The notes: generated by a model not told the origin, from the sequence alone. A stretch of 64,000 nucleotides of DNA from Hyaloperonospora brassicae (GCA_947650285.1 CANTFL010000199.1:294860-358859), one strand, 5' to 3'; shown: positions 44,573 to 56,863, counted from the first letter of the stretch. Numbers and translations: made by a program.

Positions 44573-47423
44573 ATGGAGACAGTCGAGTGAATTACCTTAC
44601 TGAATGATTTGGATCGAGAACAAATCGAGGTTGTATAGATTAAAAGGAATGAATTAACAAAGAAGACGATTGAGAGACATACATCATTATAGAAAAACGA
44701 TCTGGATCGAACATCGATCTGGGACGAAGAGGATGAAGCGGGCTTGAATTTGTTTTGTAGACGAGGAATCTGCGATCCCGGGTGGTACCAATAAGCGTTG
44801 CGGAACAGGTTACGCCATGGATTCTCGTGGTCTGCCATTTTCAACGCCTCTAACAAGTCGGCTAGGTGATCGGAATGCTTAACCCTGGTTACCATACTCT
44901 ATCTTCGTGAGGGCGTGGGCAATGGAAAAGAAAGGATCCAACAAGATATTTAAGTCGTAGTGGCCATCAACCACTCCGCCCAGTATCATGTTCAATAAAT
45001 TGTTCCAACGCGCTCCAAAGCGAGATCGACGCTGCTTCTGTTGACGGCAAACGCTTGCAGGAACCGATCAGATCGTCGTTGGGCCGGAGAGATCCGGAAA
45101 GCATGTGTGGATTCCCACATAAATTGCCGATGATGGACCCAAGCTCCAGATAGCGAGTACTCATGTCCCGAAACCATCCGGTAGTAAAGAACGATATAGA
45201 ATTCACGGGTATCACGATGTTATCCTAAAGCGCTGTAGCGTATAGAGATTCAATATGTCGCCGCGAGATCAGTCCAGGTGCCCAATTTCCCGTGGGCGGA
45301 GTCAGTCCGTGAGAGTGGGAGGGAAAGAGGAAATGCATGGGCTTGAAATAGTGGTGGAACAGCAGCTCAGTAGTCATAGTTCTCACTCAAACCATCGCGA
45401 TCAGCGAAACTGACCAAGGGGCGATCTCGGAAGCTGTTTAGTGGGAAGATGCCCAATAATTGGTATTTTACACATCCTGTGGTTGCTGAATAGGCGATAG
45501 ATTAGCAAAACGACAGTAGAGAGGACTCTGTTAGCCACTTCGCGCACCGGAATGGTGATGCTGTTGTCTCTGTCGCACGAATGGCAGGCAGAAAGCGCAA
45601 TAAATTCGTGGGGCGGACTATCAGAGCCGATCTCGCTGTGGGTTTCTCCCGGAAACGACACATCCACATTGCCAGGGTCATCATTACCCTGGATGCCAAT
45701 GACGGGAGCATTCGCGACCGAAGTAGACGAGTAAGATAGATAACGGGGTTTCAGATCGTTTGGTGGTGGTGGACGCGAAAGTTCTTGGTCGAGCGTGGTG
45801 GTAACGGACGAAGTGGGGTCATTCGGGGCTTCCTGGTAGGGTTCTGGAGTTGCGGATCGGACAACCGATCTAGGTTGATGACGAGCGGCCGATCTCAATT
45901 GGGATAACACGGACCGATTCAGAACATCCAAGCTATCGCCGGACTCGGTCGACTCCCCACTTTCCGATTCAGGCCCAGAGGCTGTAGATGGAGGTGTAAA
46001 TGAAGAATCGGACGAAGGCGCTGACGTGGTTGATCTTGGAAGTCTCATGGAAGGTGTTGAGGGGTTCAACGGCAGTGACCGGGAAATTGATCGGGTTGCG
46101 GAAGAACCCCTAAATCGTGACCTCGGTTGAATACGCCGACGCTTTGCTGGCGGAAGAGACGATCTCGATCTGGGCCTACGGGTTGGAGATCCCGATCTCT
46201 GAGAGGTGGAAGCAGGGGCCGATCCGGCCGGTGTAGCCCTTCTGGTCGTCGGCTGAGAGGTTAACGTAGACCACCGGTACTCGAGTATGGAACTATTAAG
46301 TTTGTCGAGGAGAGTTCGATGTTCTGATATGGGCTAATCCCGATCCTGCTCAATCACCCTTAACCGGTCGTGTATCTCGGTATAGTCCTCAAGCTGACGA
46401 CGGAGGTTAACATTCTATACCTGTGAATGTGTCAGCTGACCTTTCAAAGGAGTCAAATGATCTATTTGCTGTATGAGATCACTGAGCGCAGCCAGGCCTT
46501 ACTCGACCTCCGCTTGGGACCGAACCAGCTCCCCTTACAGATGGAAACTTCTGCTTCAAGGAGAGACTTGTCGGAGGTCATCTGAATATGCTGCTTTATA
46601 GGGTAGAGTGATTGGCTTGGAGAGACTGGACCTGAGCCTCCAAAGTGTGCATCTGCTCCTCCAGGCTGGCCGAGTCTCGATCTTTGACATGTTACGATTC
46701 TGACAGGTGATGAATATGCGCCGAATGATCTTGAGTGTCCGTCAAAGACAGCTTACATTTGCTCAAAAAGTTTGCGATGTCGACGTATTGGCCTTGTATC
46801 GCATCGTAACGATGCTGGACGAAGGATACTAAGGGAGCGACCGATCTATGCAGAGAGTCGATCTCTTCTTGCAAGCAATCTTCCCGTGCAACAGCCTCTC
46901 GGTACGACTGCTGAAGCGCGTAAACTGTATCCGCTTGGCTTGACAAGGCGGCCTCTCGATCCCACAAATAGTAGATAGTAGTCAACGTGGTTCGAACGTC
47001 TTCCGCAGACGCTCTCGAGATGTTGGCTCCGGTATTCAGGATAGGAACGATTTCACTATGAGACTCCTGAGTAAGCAGGGTGTCTAGCCGGGACGCGTCG
47101 AGATGATCTGGCGATCTGTGGGACGAACTTATCTTAAGGGGACGATCTAGCGATCCCGTGAAGATCGATAGCGATACGGCCGGACCATGATGGCTTAGAG
47201 ACCCAGGTCGATCTGGAACAATGGGAGTATGCCCCCCCGTGATCTAGCGATCGGAGCGGCGGATCTCGATCCGAAGATGGAGTCACAGGTCGATCTGGAA
47301 CTATGGGAGTATGCCCCTCCCGTGATCTAGCGATCTGAGCGACGGATTTCGATTCGGAGAGAGAAGCACGGTGGAGCCTTCCGAAGAGGTCGGCGAGGTG
47401 GGGAGACGCGTCGGGGAAGCCAT
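44497..47423 (-). pseudogene. Element B antisense gene
   Basis: Convergent with pol. The ATG at 47423 lies 89 nt from the 3' LTR. Parts in order: a Ser/Pro/Thr start (MASPTRLPTSPTSSEGS), an 82-bp tandem duplication (47208-47371), a coiled coil at 46985-46692 (VSFVQHRYDAIQGQYVDI, matching KHRFDRLLSSFQ of C), and a basic patch PPAKRRRIQPRSRFRG at about 46100-46150. Then an acidic Ser/Pro-rich part (46069-45401), TTGWFRDMSTRYLELGSII (45180-45120), and NPWRNLFRNAYWYHPGSQIP (about 44830-44770). Several frames and stops. The same order in C and D shows it is an ancestral gene of the lineage, not chance antisense coding. Confidence 0.7.
47208..47371. repeat. 82-bp tandem duplication in the element B antisense gene
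   Basis: Two copies start at 47208 and 47290 (TCGATCTGGAAC), both containing GGGAGTATGCCCC and GTGATCTAGCGATC, with about ten differences. The period is not a multiple of 3, so it also shifts the antisense frame. Confidence 0.75.
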
Positions 47424-47511
47424 GGAACAGACTTGAGAGCTTGGACCGAAGTTGATGAGTGATTAAACTAAGGCCGATTTCTGCTTAAAGGACCCCAATA
47501 CAGGGGACGGT

Positions 47512-49303
47512 TGTGGCAAAGTCACTAATCGAATTTTAGGACGTGGATCGGTGACCACCCAGTTAAGACGTCACTTACTGGCGGAAAACAACACCTCGTG
47601 ATCTAGCGATCCAATAGGAGACGAAAAATGATCCCCACGGAGATCAACGATCCGATCCAACTGTCGCCATAATGATGGATATGGAACGATTTAAGACGAG
47701 GAGTAGAAAGGGATTATTACAATGGACCAATCTGGGACGAGTCCCAGATATATATGATTTCCAAAGGTACATCTAGGACCAGGTGGTGCGATATGATTCA
47801 TTGATGAAGGTGTAACATCCTGCAGATCGGTGACACTCTTTAATGGTCTCACAATGGGAGTACTGATTTTGGTAATTTTAGTTCGATCTTGAAGTGTGAA
47901 TATTCATAAGAGTCCAGGAGGTTATTCTAAGGCATGTAAATGGTATCGTGGACTATATAAACCCTGAAGGGTGGTATTGGAGCACGTAAAATGAACAGAT
48001 GGATATCTACTGTTGAATTGTACCGTGTCGATTCTCAACGATCTCGAATTGGGCATCAGATCGGTCATGTTCCCTGTTGATCATGGATATATCGCTGATG
48101 AGACGACTGGATCCTGATGAATATGCTTGTTGAAGGTTCCTGAGTGATGGCTCAAAAGTTCGGACCGAAAGAGCCAGTGGAAGCCGGTTGAATTGACGTC
48201 GCAAAATGGATTTAGACACATTTGGAATTTGGGTACTATTTCGGGCTCTTTGGTACCAACAAATGAGAATTTTGTACCGTATTTGGGATTTGGTCCTCTG
48301 TTGGCGTTTAGGTACGATATCGGGAGTATTGGCGCTATCTTTGGAGTACAGGTCATGAAATTTTGACGTGCGTTCAAGGGGGTGGTCAAGCTTATAGGAG
48401 TTGCCGATTTGGAGAGTGACCTACGATTCGTAATAGTCTTAAAGATAGGTTGGCTATTAATTTAGTTGGCAAATAAACAGACTTGAACTCTACTTCGTCT
48501 GCTCACGACGCGCGTTCCCCCCTTCTTTTCCGGGCAATATTGATTTGGCTTCCCTGGCGGCTTAAGGCACGCGTGTTGTTAGGACATTGAACAACGGTAT
48601 TGGATTGTTGGCCAAGATCGAGAAGAGAGATCCCGGAAGATCTGGTCCGGGTCGATCAAGCTGTCACACTCAACCTAATTGCTAGGGTATCAGCAACAAC
48701 AGAAAAGGACTGGACACAATATCGCGAGACGGCTAAAGTGGTTAGAAGATCTGAACAAGGAGTCCAAGACACGACCGAGCAAGATCGAAGCGATGTACCG
48801 AATAGATCCGCAAGTTTCATTTTGGCAAATCAGGTAACCTATCTGTTACAATGCGCACTTCCAGCAAGATCGTCCGATCCCAAGACCAGATCGGACCGAT
48901 CTCAAGGCAAGATCGGCCAAAGACAAAAATGCTGAGTGAAGATTTCCGCACAGCGAGGACCCCGATCCCGAAGGCAAAGCGAGATCGGTATGATCCAAGA
49001 TCAAGATCGCGACATCTATACATAGAGATCGTCGCGACTCAAGATCAAGATCCCAGAACCCGTGTTCGTGGTGTGAAAATTTCCGCACCAAAAGCGAATT
49101 CTCAACCCAACCTCTCAGCGAGATCGACATCTCCCAAGGCCATTACGAAGAGCTCAAACCAGACCAACCGACGGGTACACAAGGTGAGCTCAATGCTATA
49201 CAGCAATTCACGGATCGGAGTACCCCCTCCGTGAGTCGGTAAGTCTGTGCAAGTGGAAGATCGACCCTCACATCTGCATATTTGTGGGATCGACTTCACC
49301 ACA
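47512..49303 (+). repeat. Element B 3' LTR (1792 bp)
   Basis: Partner of 21403-23195, one base shorter. Ends CTTCACCACA and is followed by TTTCC. In this copy the frame that crosses into gag in the 5' LTR stops at 49234, where the codon after IGVPPP is TGA. Confidence 0.95.
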
Positions 49304-50950
49304 TTTCCAACATCCGTTCATAGCCAAACCAAGACTTCCTGTACATGAAGAAGTACTGGTATCAGAGTGCTGACCGACTTGCCACAACGGCTTTACGGCG
49401 GTAAAGTTAAAGTCGATAATCATTTTGCGATCACTAATGCCTGCTTTCACAGAATTGGCCGAATTTAAGGCTGATACTAATTTAGATCGATCACGCAACA
49501 ATTTTTCTGTGGTCGCCAACCAATATTTTTGCAAGAAAATTTTTCCAAAACGTACGGATCGATTGCGAGATCTAAGCAAATTAAATGACGATATCTAAAT
49601 TCTAATTAAAGAGGTATCTGATCAGGTACATGGCTAATCTTAAAGGGAGAGGAGCAAGCATTGCGCCCTGATGGCTCCCGATAATAATGTAAATCAAAGT
49701 GGATTTTTAGTTTTTCTACCCTAGATTGGTATCAAAAGCGATTCATCGTACGAAGCTGTGGCATTAGAATATTTCGGATCTTTTGGATAAAGATGTTCTG
49801 TAACATTTCCACAATATTCTGGAGGGTGATCAATAAGGAATTGGTCGTACATGCTAACGGATCCATGCAGAATTTCATTGTGGTTGATCTTGGTAAATTC
49901 ATTCAGTCTGATGCTTAAGCTAAATACGGATGTCGGTAAGTTTATACAATTTGCATCGGAAAAACAGATATGGTTGGTCATCGAGACGTGTCGGAGCAAC
50001 AAACGAAATGTCAACTCTGCGAATCTAGTTAACTTTCTCTTCAATCTGAAGGTAGGGGACACATCAAATAATTACCGAGTAGCACGGTAGCGAAAGTTGA
50101 GGGCAAAAATGTTGTCCGGGAGTGACGAGAATTCTTAATAAGTCAATAATTGATTGCACGGTCCCGGGGTTTATAAGAAATACTTGTGACGCCATCTCAA
50201 TCCCTGGACGGTTAGCGATATACATTCACCACTAATCTATAGGATGACACTCTACGAGACGGGTGCGATCAAACCGGAAGCGCTGTATTCAATCAAGGGA
50301 GACAATAGTTTTGCTAGAGATCGGACCGAATGCTTCGACATTCGACGGTGAGCAGTTGATTGAATTAATATAAGGCGGCTAGCAACAATTTAATTTGTTA
50401 GGCGAGGAATTGCAACTATACTGATCGTCCGTGTCAAATCAAACGTATTTCGCGGAGAGGATGGATAATGTAGAACGCAATTTGATTCGGATAGAGGAGC
50501 GTACAAAACATTTAGAATCAACTCGGCGAAAGACTGTTTCGGAGGTTTGGACGCTTCAGTAGAATTTACCTTAGTGGTACCCGCGGCCGGTCTAGACGAC
50601 CTTATGCGTTTAAATATTGACTGGTCGGAAGGCTTGATCGATGGCGCCTTCGAGGTAGTAGTATACGCAGCAGGCAAATTGGTTGGTAACACCTCGGCGG
50701 TAGTAGTATACGCAGCAGGAGGATTATTTGATGAAACCTTGACGGTACTTTCTGCTTGCTGAGACGCACTCGGGGACGCAACGCTGAAGAGAAGGTCATA
50801 CATGCTATTTCCAAGCGACTCGCGATCTAGAAGTGCATTATAGCGCTCGTTTAAGTCGAGCAGGTTCATCAACAAAGGATCGTAATCGAGAGATAGATCG
50901 GAGAGGTCCCGCGTCAGCTAATTATGTTCGGTCTTATTATCGTAAAACGT
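49268..50950 (-). pseudogene. Unrecognised minus-strand coding-like region, possibly a decayed antisense gene of a related element
   Basis: Open segments in order on the minus strand: 50875-50390 (161 codons: LNERYNALLDRESLGNSMYD, then Ser/Thr/Pro-rich sequence with a 15-residue repeat PPAAYTTT), 50062-49721 (113 codons) and 49579-49304 (KYWLATTEKLLRDRSK ... TAVKPLWQ). A helical start, a disordered Ser/Thr/Pro part and a C-terminal KPLW motif recall the antisense genes of B-D, but identity is too low to be sure. Its AT content is higher than in B-D. An independent host or viral-like gene remains possible. The last annotated ORF overlaps the end of the element B LTR. Confidence 0.3.
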
Positions 50951-51831
50951 CAGCTCCCAGCTAATCGAATGTGATCCATAGCGGGTTCATTATTCTATTC
51001 TCGTTTAGCCGATTTCATTCTGCACCACCAAAACAGGCCTTGCATTTTGAATTAAATGATTGTAATCAAGATTTTGCCCTATCATCGGTGTCTTTGGACG
51101 ATGCGATTGCAGCATCCGATCCTTATGAAGGGACAAATTGTTTAAAGATTAAAACGCATTTACTCCCCATGATGAGTAGCGGCGTCTTTTCAAAAGGAAA
51201 GAGCGCAAACCGCCATGTCTTGCATATGACTTGAGAACTCGCTTAGTCCTGTCCTGAACTCGTCCTTGACCTTATTTGTGACTACTAATTAATGACGCTC
51301 ATTGGTACACTTCTGGTTGGTACGATCCACAAACAATATCGCGAATTCTTGACAAGATTGTCGTTTTCTTTAAGTCATTGGCCCGGATTTGGGACGCGAA
51401 ACAAATAATCGATCATTCCGTAATCCTCCACCATGTCTTGACATCTATCAATACATTCTTGTCGAGGACCAATCTGTCGTTCACGTTTTAAGTTTCATTG
51501 GTGAGATAAACTCGACGGTACTGCTCAGAAAATCTTCGGCGGAAGGTACCGAAGTTTTCGTGGACGGCGATGTAGGGTGGCAAGCTTTCGGAGGATACCC
51601 GAGAAAGATACGCAAGATATCGACATCAATAGTGGCATTAAGAAAGGAAGGACCATGTAGCGTTGGCAAAGAAGACATGATATCGCAGGAGGCTGGAAGT
51701 AGATGACAAAACTTTTTCTATGGTGCACAAATACTCTAACACTATCTGTTAGCCATCATTTCCGGGGAAGTCTGTAGTGAGATTGATTTTATGTGATAAA
51801 GGATGATAAATTAAAAGAACACAATGGAGAG
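50951..51831. other. Spacer before element D
   Basis: A plus-strand frame at 51389-51706 (105 codons, GGYPRKIRKISTSIVALRKE) and a minus frame on the same bases look weakly coding, but no family is recognised. GAGAG lies next to the presumed end of element D. Confidence 0.25.
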
Positions 51832-52692
51832 TGTGGTATATTCGTTAGTTAATTACGTCGTATAACAGCCTCAACGTACATACACAACAATCGCCAAGCT
51901 TAGTCGGCGCAATGGGCTGGTACTCTTTGATAAATCTCTACGCGGTTCGCCCCTTCGGGTTTAGTTGCAGCTTTTGCCTAGCCGATTCCTTACAAACACT
52001 CCTCCAGAAGTCTGCCCAGCTCAGCAGCTTCAGAATCTCTTTATTTCTGTGACTTCACACCAACGGGTGGAAGCCGACGCAGTACGCGCTTTTGCAGTTC
52101 ACCGGGCTCAGTATGCGCCTGATTAGAATAATACGGTGTCCTTGTTTAAAGACCCACAGGCTCGTCACTCGACGAGTCTTTGAACAGTGCTGGCTATTGG
52201 TTCACCGGCTCGTCGACGACGAGACCCCTTCCTTTGCTAGTAGCGAGCGCTGCCCAACCCGGGCCTTCCTAAACTATTGACGCTACCAGTCGATACCTCT
52301 ACAAGCTATGCCTCTTGAGGTTCGACGGCAGGCATAATCTAGCCCACGCAGGGACCATGGGTGTGCGCGTGTCTTGGACTTAGAAAATTCTGCACTGTAT
52401 TGGGGTCTTTTGCTTTCTCGCAGAGCCAGTTTGAATGGATATCTGTCCTTCCCTAGTTCCTATACTAATAACGTGATGAATCTGTCGTTCGATCTTCCCG
52501 CAGTCTACAATACCCTTGAGTCGCCGACACCCGAGTCACCGACACTTGAGTAGCCGAACAAATATCCCGTGACTGAAATTCTCTACACCACAACTGCCCC
52601 AGTCGCGATACGAACCTAACGGGCGAGTATTTCGACCGTTATCTTCACTTCCAATTCTGTTGGTAATTTCGGCTTGTTTCCCCTTTACCATA
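51832..52692 (-). repeat. Presumed 3' LTR of element D
   Basis: The right edge on the minus strand reads TATGGTAAAGGGG, like the start of the element C 3' LTR (TATGGTAAAGCG). A purine-rich run (complement of 52711-52730) stands just upstream as a possible polypurine tract. The left edge on the minus strand ends ATACCACA, like the CACCACA end of B and C. The partner is outside the window, so the boundaries are inferred. No gene is seen inside. Confidence 0.5.
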
Positions 52693-52851
52693 GTATGATC
52701 CTCCAGGACGCTTCTCTCCTTCCTTCTCGTGGTGGGATTTAACTTGTGCTCTGCTCGGTGGTATGTTCTCTGTTGCCTGTTTCAGTCTGTCGACCACTAA
52801 CCGTCGACGCCTCACGAGACGCGAATTCGACATGATCCTCCGCCGTCATCT

Positions 52852-55800
52852 ATGCTTACTTCGTCAGCTCCGTCAGTTGTTGAAGGCGCGATTCCCGACC
52901 GGGTGTGTCTTCCCCGCCGACTATAGCCGTGGACGAATCGTCGAGCTTGGACGATGGACCTGACAATTCGTCGAGATCGTCTTCTTGTTGCATTTCTGTG
53001 CCGGGCGTCGTCTCTGCTTACTCCGCCCAGGCTGAACCTTTACTCGATCATGAATTTGGATCAGCACTAAATACGCAGGTTTTTGTCGTCTCCCCTCGAG
53101 CATCGACAATCGGATGCAACGGCGCGAAGTTGAGCTGATCCGGGTGATCGTGACGCTGATAATATTTCCTCGCCCACTTCTCTACACGTCGTTGAGGCAA
53201 TCACTTCCCGAGTTCGCACGCTGAATGATTCGAATTAGTTGATGGCCGCTGGTATTTCCATTCCTCCAATATCGCGGCTCTATGCATGGCTCTATCTTAG
53301 CCCCACCGAGAGAATGCTTCGCTTCGTCGACAAATGCAAGCTGCTGTCTTGGACTCGGTGGACCTGAAGCATCGTTTGTCAACGACCGAGAAGGAGTCAC
53401 AAACTTCAAAGTCTGCTCCTCTCAAGACGACCGAGTTGATTGACTCGTTGCTCAAGTTAATATACTCGCTTGAGTCATCTGCGTGCCTGACTGCTACGCA
53501 TCGGGACAATAGTCTTGCTTCGGCTGAGCGTATGATTGACGAGCTGTCCGCTGGTATAGCGGAACGTGATCGCTTGATCAAATAGCTTACGCGCGACCTC
53601 GCAAATGCTGAAGCTTGACACACGACTGTCCAAGGTGCTGACGCTGGTTACTTCCGTCAGCTCCAGGATATAAAGTTTGTCTTGTGCAACGGGGAAAGTC
53701 ATGCGCTCAGGGTGATGCGACGCACCGTCAGCAGTCAACAACAAGTCATCCGACAACAAAAGGCTCTGCTGCGTCGTGGAAATATACAATGTTTGATGGA
53801 TCCGAACCTTGCGGTGGCCGCAGCGGTTATAGTGGACGTCCCGGGATATAATTCCTGAGATATGGACATCAACTCGCGGCTGTGTCGACTTCTCGCGACT
53901 CGGTTCCCGGACTTCATTTCGTTCGATGGATCAACGACATTTCAGAACATGGTTTTGCGGATCGAGCCTTCGTCTGCTCCCCCATCACGCCAGCTATGGC
54001 TCGAGCGACCCTGATGGATCCGCCTCGTCTTGTCGCTCCTCTGTCATCTTTTCAAAGCTCGGAGTCTCTGTCTGGACGTCGGACGCTATCATTTGCATCT
54101 ATTTCCGCGGCTCCCGTGTCTTCGACTTCTACGTCGTCGACAGCTGTGACTGTCGGCGTAGCGTCTTTGTCGTCTACTGATGTGTCCGTCGGCGAGCCGT
54201 CCCCGACGGCGGTTACATCTCCAACGTATCTGAGGAGACGATCAGATTCGTGTGATTCCGCAGTGGATCCTGGCGCACTCCCGGATCCACATTCGTCTTT
54301 CTGGTCGGCGTGGTCATCGACCGCTAGGTCGGTATAGGTGGGTGCTAATGCGTCATCGTTTCATTTACCGTCCCTCCAAGCTGCTGGATTATCAATTCAT
54401 GGACTTGGTACTTCGTCTCTCACCGAGATCGATTTCCATATCGATTCAACAATGACGCCCATTTCCACGCCTGAGCTGATGAATCTAGCTGAAGAGGCTG
54501 TTTCGTCGACTACCTCACGGTCCCAGCGTCTGGGATTAGCAGAAGCGAGTGGCTCTACCGCGCACTCCCACGTTGCTCCTAATCTTACTCTCCCCGCGTC
54601 GCCACCGGTAGCTCACCCGTCTAAGTCGCGTCGAAAGGTGAATACAGTCCGTCGTCGAGTCAACAAGCGTTCACCCGCGTCACCGAAGAAGGTCAAGGCT
54701 CCGAGGGCTTCATCACGATTGAACAAATCCAAGGTGACCGGTACATCTGTCGCCCCAACCACACTACTTCCTTGGATGAGAACTCGCCGGTCTTCTGCGG
54801 CTGTGTTCGTACCACAACCTGCGATCGCTCATGTGCCGCTAGTCCAAACCCAAGCTGCTCCGGTTCCTGTTTTGTCGGAGGCCATCGCGACAACCCATCA
54901 ATTGAAGTCGTATCTGACGTAGTGTCATCGACGTCGCCGACTGCCGTCGTTGTTCCTGATGGTGCGTCTTCCGTCAGTCCCGCAAGCCGGTCGTCTGCTA
55001 GGTCTTCCAAGAAAAGGAAAGGCGTCCTCCTTTCGTCACTCGATCCAGTTCCTGTCAAAGTCTTCTCGGTCGACGTCCCTGCCGTCTCGACCGGCGTGGC
55101 TCTCATCCGCATATCGCAGAAAAGGGTCAACGTTCGCGTCACCCCGTCGACTCTGTCTAGTGTTTCCGCTGCTGTCGTTTCTTCGGCTGATTACGTTGTT
55201 CGACGACCCACCAGCTCACCAAAGAAGAAGCAACGGATTCAGTGGTCTCGAGCTAATCTCAGAAAGACGCTGACAGCTGAGGTGGCGCCTGCTTCTTCGT
55301 TGACGTCCCCAAATTTGTTGGCGCCAAGCAACATTTAGTGCAATTCTCCGTCAACCCCGGTGTCGACTGCCGCTATTGGCTTGCCTGAGACATTAACGGT
55401 TCCATACTCTATGCTTCGTGCTCTTGCAAGTCAAGCGGTCTCTCGGAAATCTAGGTCGACTCCCGCCATGCGATCGAGTCGAGATATTCGTTTCTTCTAT
55501 CACGGGTCAGCTCGCTGTTGGTTGCGCGTCACGTCGGCTCGGTCCCCTATCCGACAGGTGCGCGTTGGTAAGAATTCGTTCGTCGCTCCCACCCCGTTTC
55601 ATTTTCAGGTCTACTAGCGTTTGCCGACGTATATGATCCGTCTCATCCGTGTCAGCGTACTCTGGCGTTATAAACCATCAAAGCCGATGTCCATGAGTGT
55701 GTCCAAGCTTGGCGACGCTCAGGATCGGCTCCGCCGTTCTCTCCATCACTGTCATCCTAGTTCTCCTCTGGACTTGGTGTCTGAAGCGTGGGTCAAGTTT

Positions 55801-56502
55801 TACGGAGATTGACGTGATTTAACGCCATCTACCCATGTCGATACTCGCTCGAAATTATTATTAGCTTTATGGGAGCGTACGAATTGGATCTTGGAGTCAA
55901 GTATTCTTATGGGCATTCACCCCGATGAAAACCCTTCGCGCTCGCCTGAAGACGTGTCCCAAATTTATGTAGCTTGGGTTAATTATGCTGCCGCTCGCAA
56001 ACGTCGTGGGGATCTTCTGAGGAATGTCGCGAGGACTTTGAGTATTGTCTTGCAAGATGCGGCGTCGGCGAAGTCATCTCGTAAAATCACACCTTTGCTC
56101 GACCCCGAAATTCTCTTTGAGATGTCAGTTCCTGTGTACCCAATCATGAGTTATGCGTGGGTACCCGAGGGTGTTGACTGGATCAACGAAGTTGGAATGC
56201 CTGACCAAGTTAAACCCTGGCGTCTTTGGTGGCTAACTCTTCCATCGGAGAATTCCTATAACACGCGCTTCCGTCCGTGCAATCCGGGCTTCCCTGTTTT
56301 CGCTCCGGTCGGAACGTCAGAGAGTGAAGTGGAATCAATCGTCGTCGAGGATGTCTACGCAGACGAAGCTTCTCCTCCGGTCGTCGATCCCTCTGCCCCC
56401 GAGCCCGAAAACCGCGTGGGTATGCAGATTTTCGTCGACGCTTCTAACTGTGTCCCTACGATGTCGCATGGTGATTCCAGCTCGTCCATCGCTGACATTT
56501 AG
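52852..56502 (+). pseudogene. Element D antisense gene
   Basis: Plus strand, convergent with minus-strand pol. The start is uncertain: an ATG at 52852 opens a Ser/Pro-rich frame that continues after a shift near 52915 (SSPPTIAVDESSSLDDG). A coiled coil follows at 53334-53585 and beyond. Then come Ser/Thr-rich 53882-54337 and 54338-54922 with basic runs (KSRRKVNTVRRRVNKRSPAS), and 54772-55338 with SPKKKQRIQWSRANLRKT, like the basic patch of B. After 55621 (SEAWVKFYGD) the best kept C-terminal part is 55891-56502 (203 codons) with VKPWRLWWLTLPSENSY and NPGFPVFAPVG, then an acidic tail. It is the longest copy of this gene. Likely nuclear if expressed; function unknown. Confidence 0.7.
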
Positions 56503-56739
56503 TCGCCTCTGTTTTGGCTTCGTTCCTTCATCTCGTTATTCCATCCATCTCTGTCTCCATGCATCAATACATCTTGAAGCAGTAACATCACTTCTTTTTC
56601 TGCCTTCTAGTCTTCACAGAAAGAGAGTACGCGTGGTGATGGTATTTCTACCGTTCGTCTGCGACTTGCACCATCTGCAGACGATTCTCTCTCTTCTTCC
56701 GCTTTAAGTAGTCGAACAATAAACCACAACATACCAAGT

Positions 56740-56863
56740 TGGTCAATGGTTCCAACGTGGGTTCATCGTATCCCACCCATTTTACCAAGATATTTTGCTG
56801 GCTTCTGTCAGCAGTTGTTGACCTTGACGTGTATCGTCGAGTATGGCTTCTACCTCGTATCGG
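56740..56863 (-). pseudogene. Element D chromodomain
   Basis: On the minus strand RYEVEAILDDTRQGQQLL is followed, after one frameshift, by ILVKWVGYDEPTLEPLTNL, a chromodomain with the usual PTWEP changed to PTLEP. It sits at the C-terminal end of integrase, as in B and C. Confidence 0.65.

Larger units (their letters stand above)
21403..49303 (+). mobile_element. Element B: Ty3/gypsy retrotransposon with extra RNase H, chromodomain and antisense gene
   Basis: Outer element, 27.9 kb in the window but about 14.4 kb once the nested element C is subtracted. It is bounded by direct LTRs (21403-23195 and 47512-49303) and a probable TTCC target duplication. The internal order is gag, protease, RT, RNase H, additional RNase H, integrase, chromodomain, then a convergent antisense gene before the 3' LTR. 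Element C sits inside gag. All genes carry multiple stops and frameshifts, more than in element A. The sequence is very rich in GATC. Confidence 0.92.

Noticed and set aside
53475..53789. Minus-strand frames over the antisense gene of element D (also 54693-55142)
   Set aside because: The plus strand shows the coiled coil and basic motifs shared with B and C; the minus frames are shadows produced by TCG-rich composition.
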